This document shows positions 62,979 to 64,000 of a stretch of 64,000 bases of DNA, piece by piece. The notes below the pieces were generated by a model. That model searched no databases and was not told the DNA's origin. It saw only the letters and a list, made by a program, of their open reading frames with translations. Origin of the DNA: Devosia sp. YIM 151766 (GTDB taxonomy: Bacteria; Pseudomonadota; Alphaproteobacteria; Rhizobiales; Devosiaceae); NCBI RefSeq assembly GCF_030285925.1, contig NZ_CP127251.1:496001-560000 (forward strand). Reading direction: 5' to 3'. Position 1 is the first letter of the stretch; every line of letters starts with the position of its first letter. A program made the translations under genes and the position numbers.

Positions 62979-64000
62979 TTGATTACCCTCAAGGCTGGCC
63001 GCAAGCGTTCGCGCGGCGATGCTCGTGCCCATCTCGCCGCCGCCCATGCGGGCAAAGGCCGGGGCTCCCTGTTGCGCATTACCCTTTTTGCGCTGCGTCA
63101 TTATTGGCAGGCCAGCATCGCCTTCGGCGCCACCATCGTTGCCGCGGTGCTGCAGCTTTCCATTCCGCGCCTGCTCGGCCAGGCGGTGGACGAGGCGCAG
63201 AATGTGCTGAACAGCGCCGCCGAAGGGGCGCAGCAGGCGCTGTTATGGACGGCGCTGACCCTGCTCGGCGTCTCCGTGGCCCGCGGTTTTTTCACGCTGC
63301 TCCAGAATTATTTCTCGGAAAGCGTCGGCCATCATGTCGGCTACGAATTGCGGCTGGCCTTTTATGACAAGGTCCAGCGCCTGTCCTATTCCTATCATGA
63401 CCGCGTCCATTCGGGCGATCTCATCACCCTTGGCCTGCTCGATCTCGATGGCTTGCGCATGTTCTTCTCCACCGGCCTGGTGCGCACCGTGCTGCTGGCC
63501 GGGCTGATCGGCGTCGGCGCCTATATGCTGCTGACCACCGATATGCTGCTGGGCCTGCTGGCGCTGAGTTTCGTGCCCTTCGTCGCCTGGCGCTCCTCGA
63601 TTGCCCAACTCACCCTGCGCGCCACCTGGCTGATCCTGCAGCAACGGCTTTCGGTGCTCACCAGGGTGATGGAGGAAAATCTCGGCGGCATTCGTGTCGT
63701 CCGCGCTTTTTCGGGCCAGAAATTCGAATTGGACAAGTTCGACACCGCTTCGCAGGCGGCGCTGGAACTGGCGTTCCGGCGCGTGCATGTGCGGGTGAAG
63801 AACACCTCGATGATGACCTTTTCCTTCTTCGTCGCCATGGGGCTGGTGCTCTGGGTCGGCGGCAACAAGGTCATTGCCGGTGACATGAGCGTCGGCACGC
63901 TGGCGTCCTTCCTCACCTTCATGACCATTCTGCAAATGCCGGTGCGCCAGCTCGGCCTCATGGTCAATTCCTTCGCCCGTGCCTCCACCTGCGGCGACCG
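62979..64000 (+). CDS. ABC exporter, membrane plus ATPase type (3' part outside window)
   Basis: The first 340 codons of an ABC transporter half-molecule. After a basic cytosolic arm of about 45 residues (KAGRKRSRGDARAHL) come the helices of a type I exporter: ASIAFGATIVAAVLQLSIPR, LWTALTLLGVSVARGFFTLL, then YFSESVGHHVGYELRLAFYD and LSYSYHDRVHSGDL, the first coupling-helix zone, followed by two helices. This looks like a lipid or multidrug exporter of the MsbA/MdlB group. The nucleotide-binding domain is beyond the window end. TTG 62979 is the only plausible start; the first in-frame ATG is well inside the membrane domain. Confidence 0.85.
   Translation, partial: MITLKAGRKRSRGDARAHLAAAHAGKGRGSLLRITLFALRHYWQASIAFGATIVAAVLQLSIPRLLGQAVDEAQNVLNSAAEGAQQALLWTALTLLGVSVARGFFTLLQNYFSESVGHHVGYELRLAFYDKVQRLSYSYHDRVHSGDLITLGLLDLDGLRMFFSTGLVRTVLLAGLIGVGAYMLLTTDMLLGLLALSFVPFVAWRSSIAQLTLRATWLILQQRLSVLTRVMEENLGGIRVVRAFSGQKFELDKFDTASQAALELAFRRVHVRVKNTSMMTFSFFVAMGLVLWVGGNKVIAGDMSVGTLASFLTFMTILQMPVRQLGLMVNSFARASTCGD

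Overview
This is high-GC DNA, and its gene content points to an alphaproteobacterium of the order Hyphomicrobiales, most likely near Devosia or Pelagibacterium. That placement is an inference. It rests on the aerobic-type cobNO/cobAQBD vitamin B12 genes, a CIRCE-controlled groESL, Zur-regulated znuABC, an Entner-Doudoroff zwf-pgl-edd operon, and dispersed short palindromes of the kind common in rhizobial relatives. No phage, integrase, IS transposase, rRNA, tRNA or CRISPR array was seen, so this reads as chromosome.

Layout. 1-1284 (-): end of a GtrA/glycosyltransferase lipid-sugar pair. 1358-6345: TSUP permease, groESL, DUF427, a small ORF and a DMT exporter. 6478-12012: sigma54 response regulator, degenerate EAL protein, chemoreceptor. 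12214-21200: HAD hydrolase, ribF, ileS, lspA, a lipoprotein, an rluB-type pseudouridine synthase with a long repetitive tail, rsmD. 21384-24750: zur-znuB-znuC divergent from znuA, with two Zur-box-like sites between. 25085-40753: a cobalamin region headed by a B12 riboswitch (cobW-cobN-cobO), then an exported protein and a CDF transporter, then cobE, cobK, cobA-cobB-cobQ-cobD and cobP. 41002-46634: sugar kinase, zwf, pgl, edd, speG. 46629-52295: a dioxygenase-hydrolase fusion, mutL, an alpha/beta hydrolase and tadA. 52292-57129: mlrC divergent from ridA-SDR-D-TA enzyme-TIM-barrel isomerase, probably a catabolic cluster. 57150-60931: a YclNOPQ-type iron-siderophore ABC importer, with a LysR regulator and a second TSUP permease upstream. 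62979-end: start of an ABC exporter.

The most unusual object is cobN. It is about 410 codons longer than expected. The extra sequence is an uninterrupted in-frame block made of a 168-bp (56-codon) tandem array of G/C palindromes followed by a complete DUF559 (PF04480) endonuclease-like domain, after which normal CobN resumes. Two further in-frame palindrome insertions lie upstream in cobN and one in ileS, and relatives of the same palindrome sit in several intergenic gaps (17.4, 21.2, 22.6-22.7, 23.6 and 26.7 kb). This looks like a palindromic element able to invade coding sequence without breaking the frame, perhaps mobilised by DUF559 proteins. The role of DUF559 is a hypothesis.

A second composition anomaly is a stretch of about 330 bp inside the ileS editing domain with clearly different codon use. 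Other items worth attention are a candidate 32-codon leader ORF coupled to cobW, a cobE/cobK antisense overlap, and a hairpin that splits the siderophore operon.
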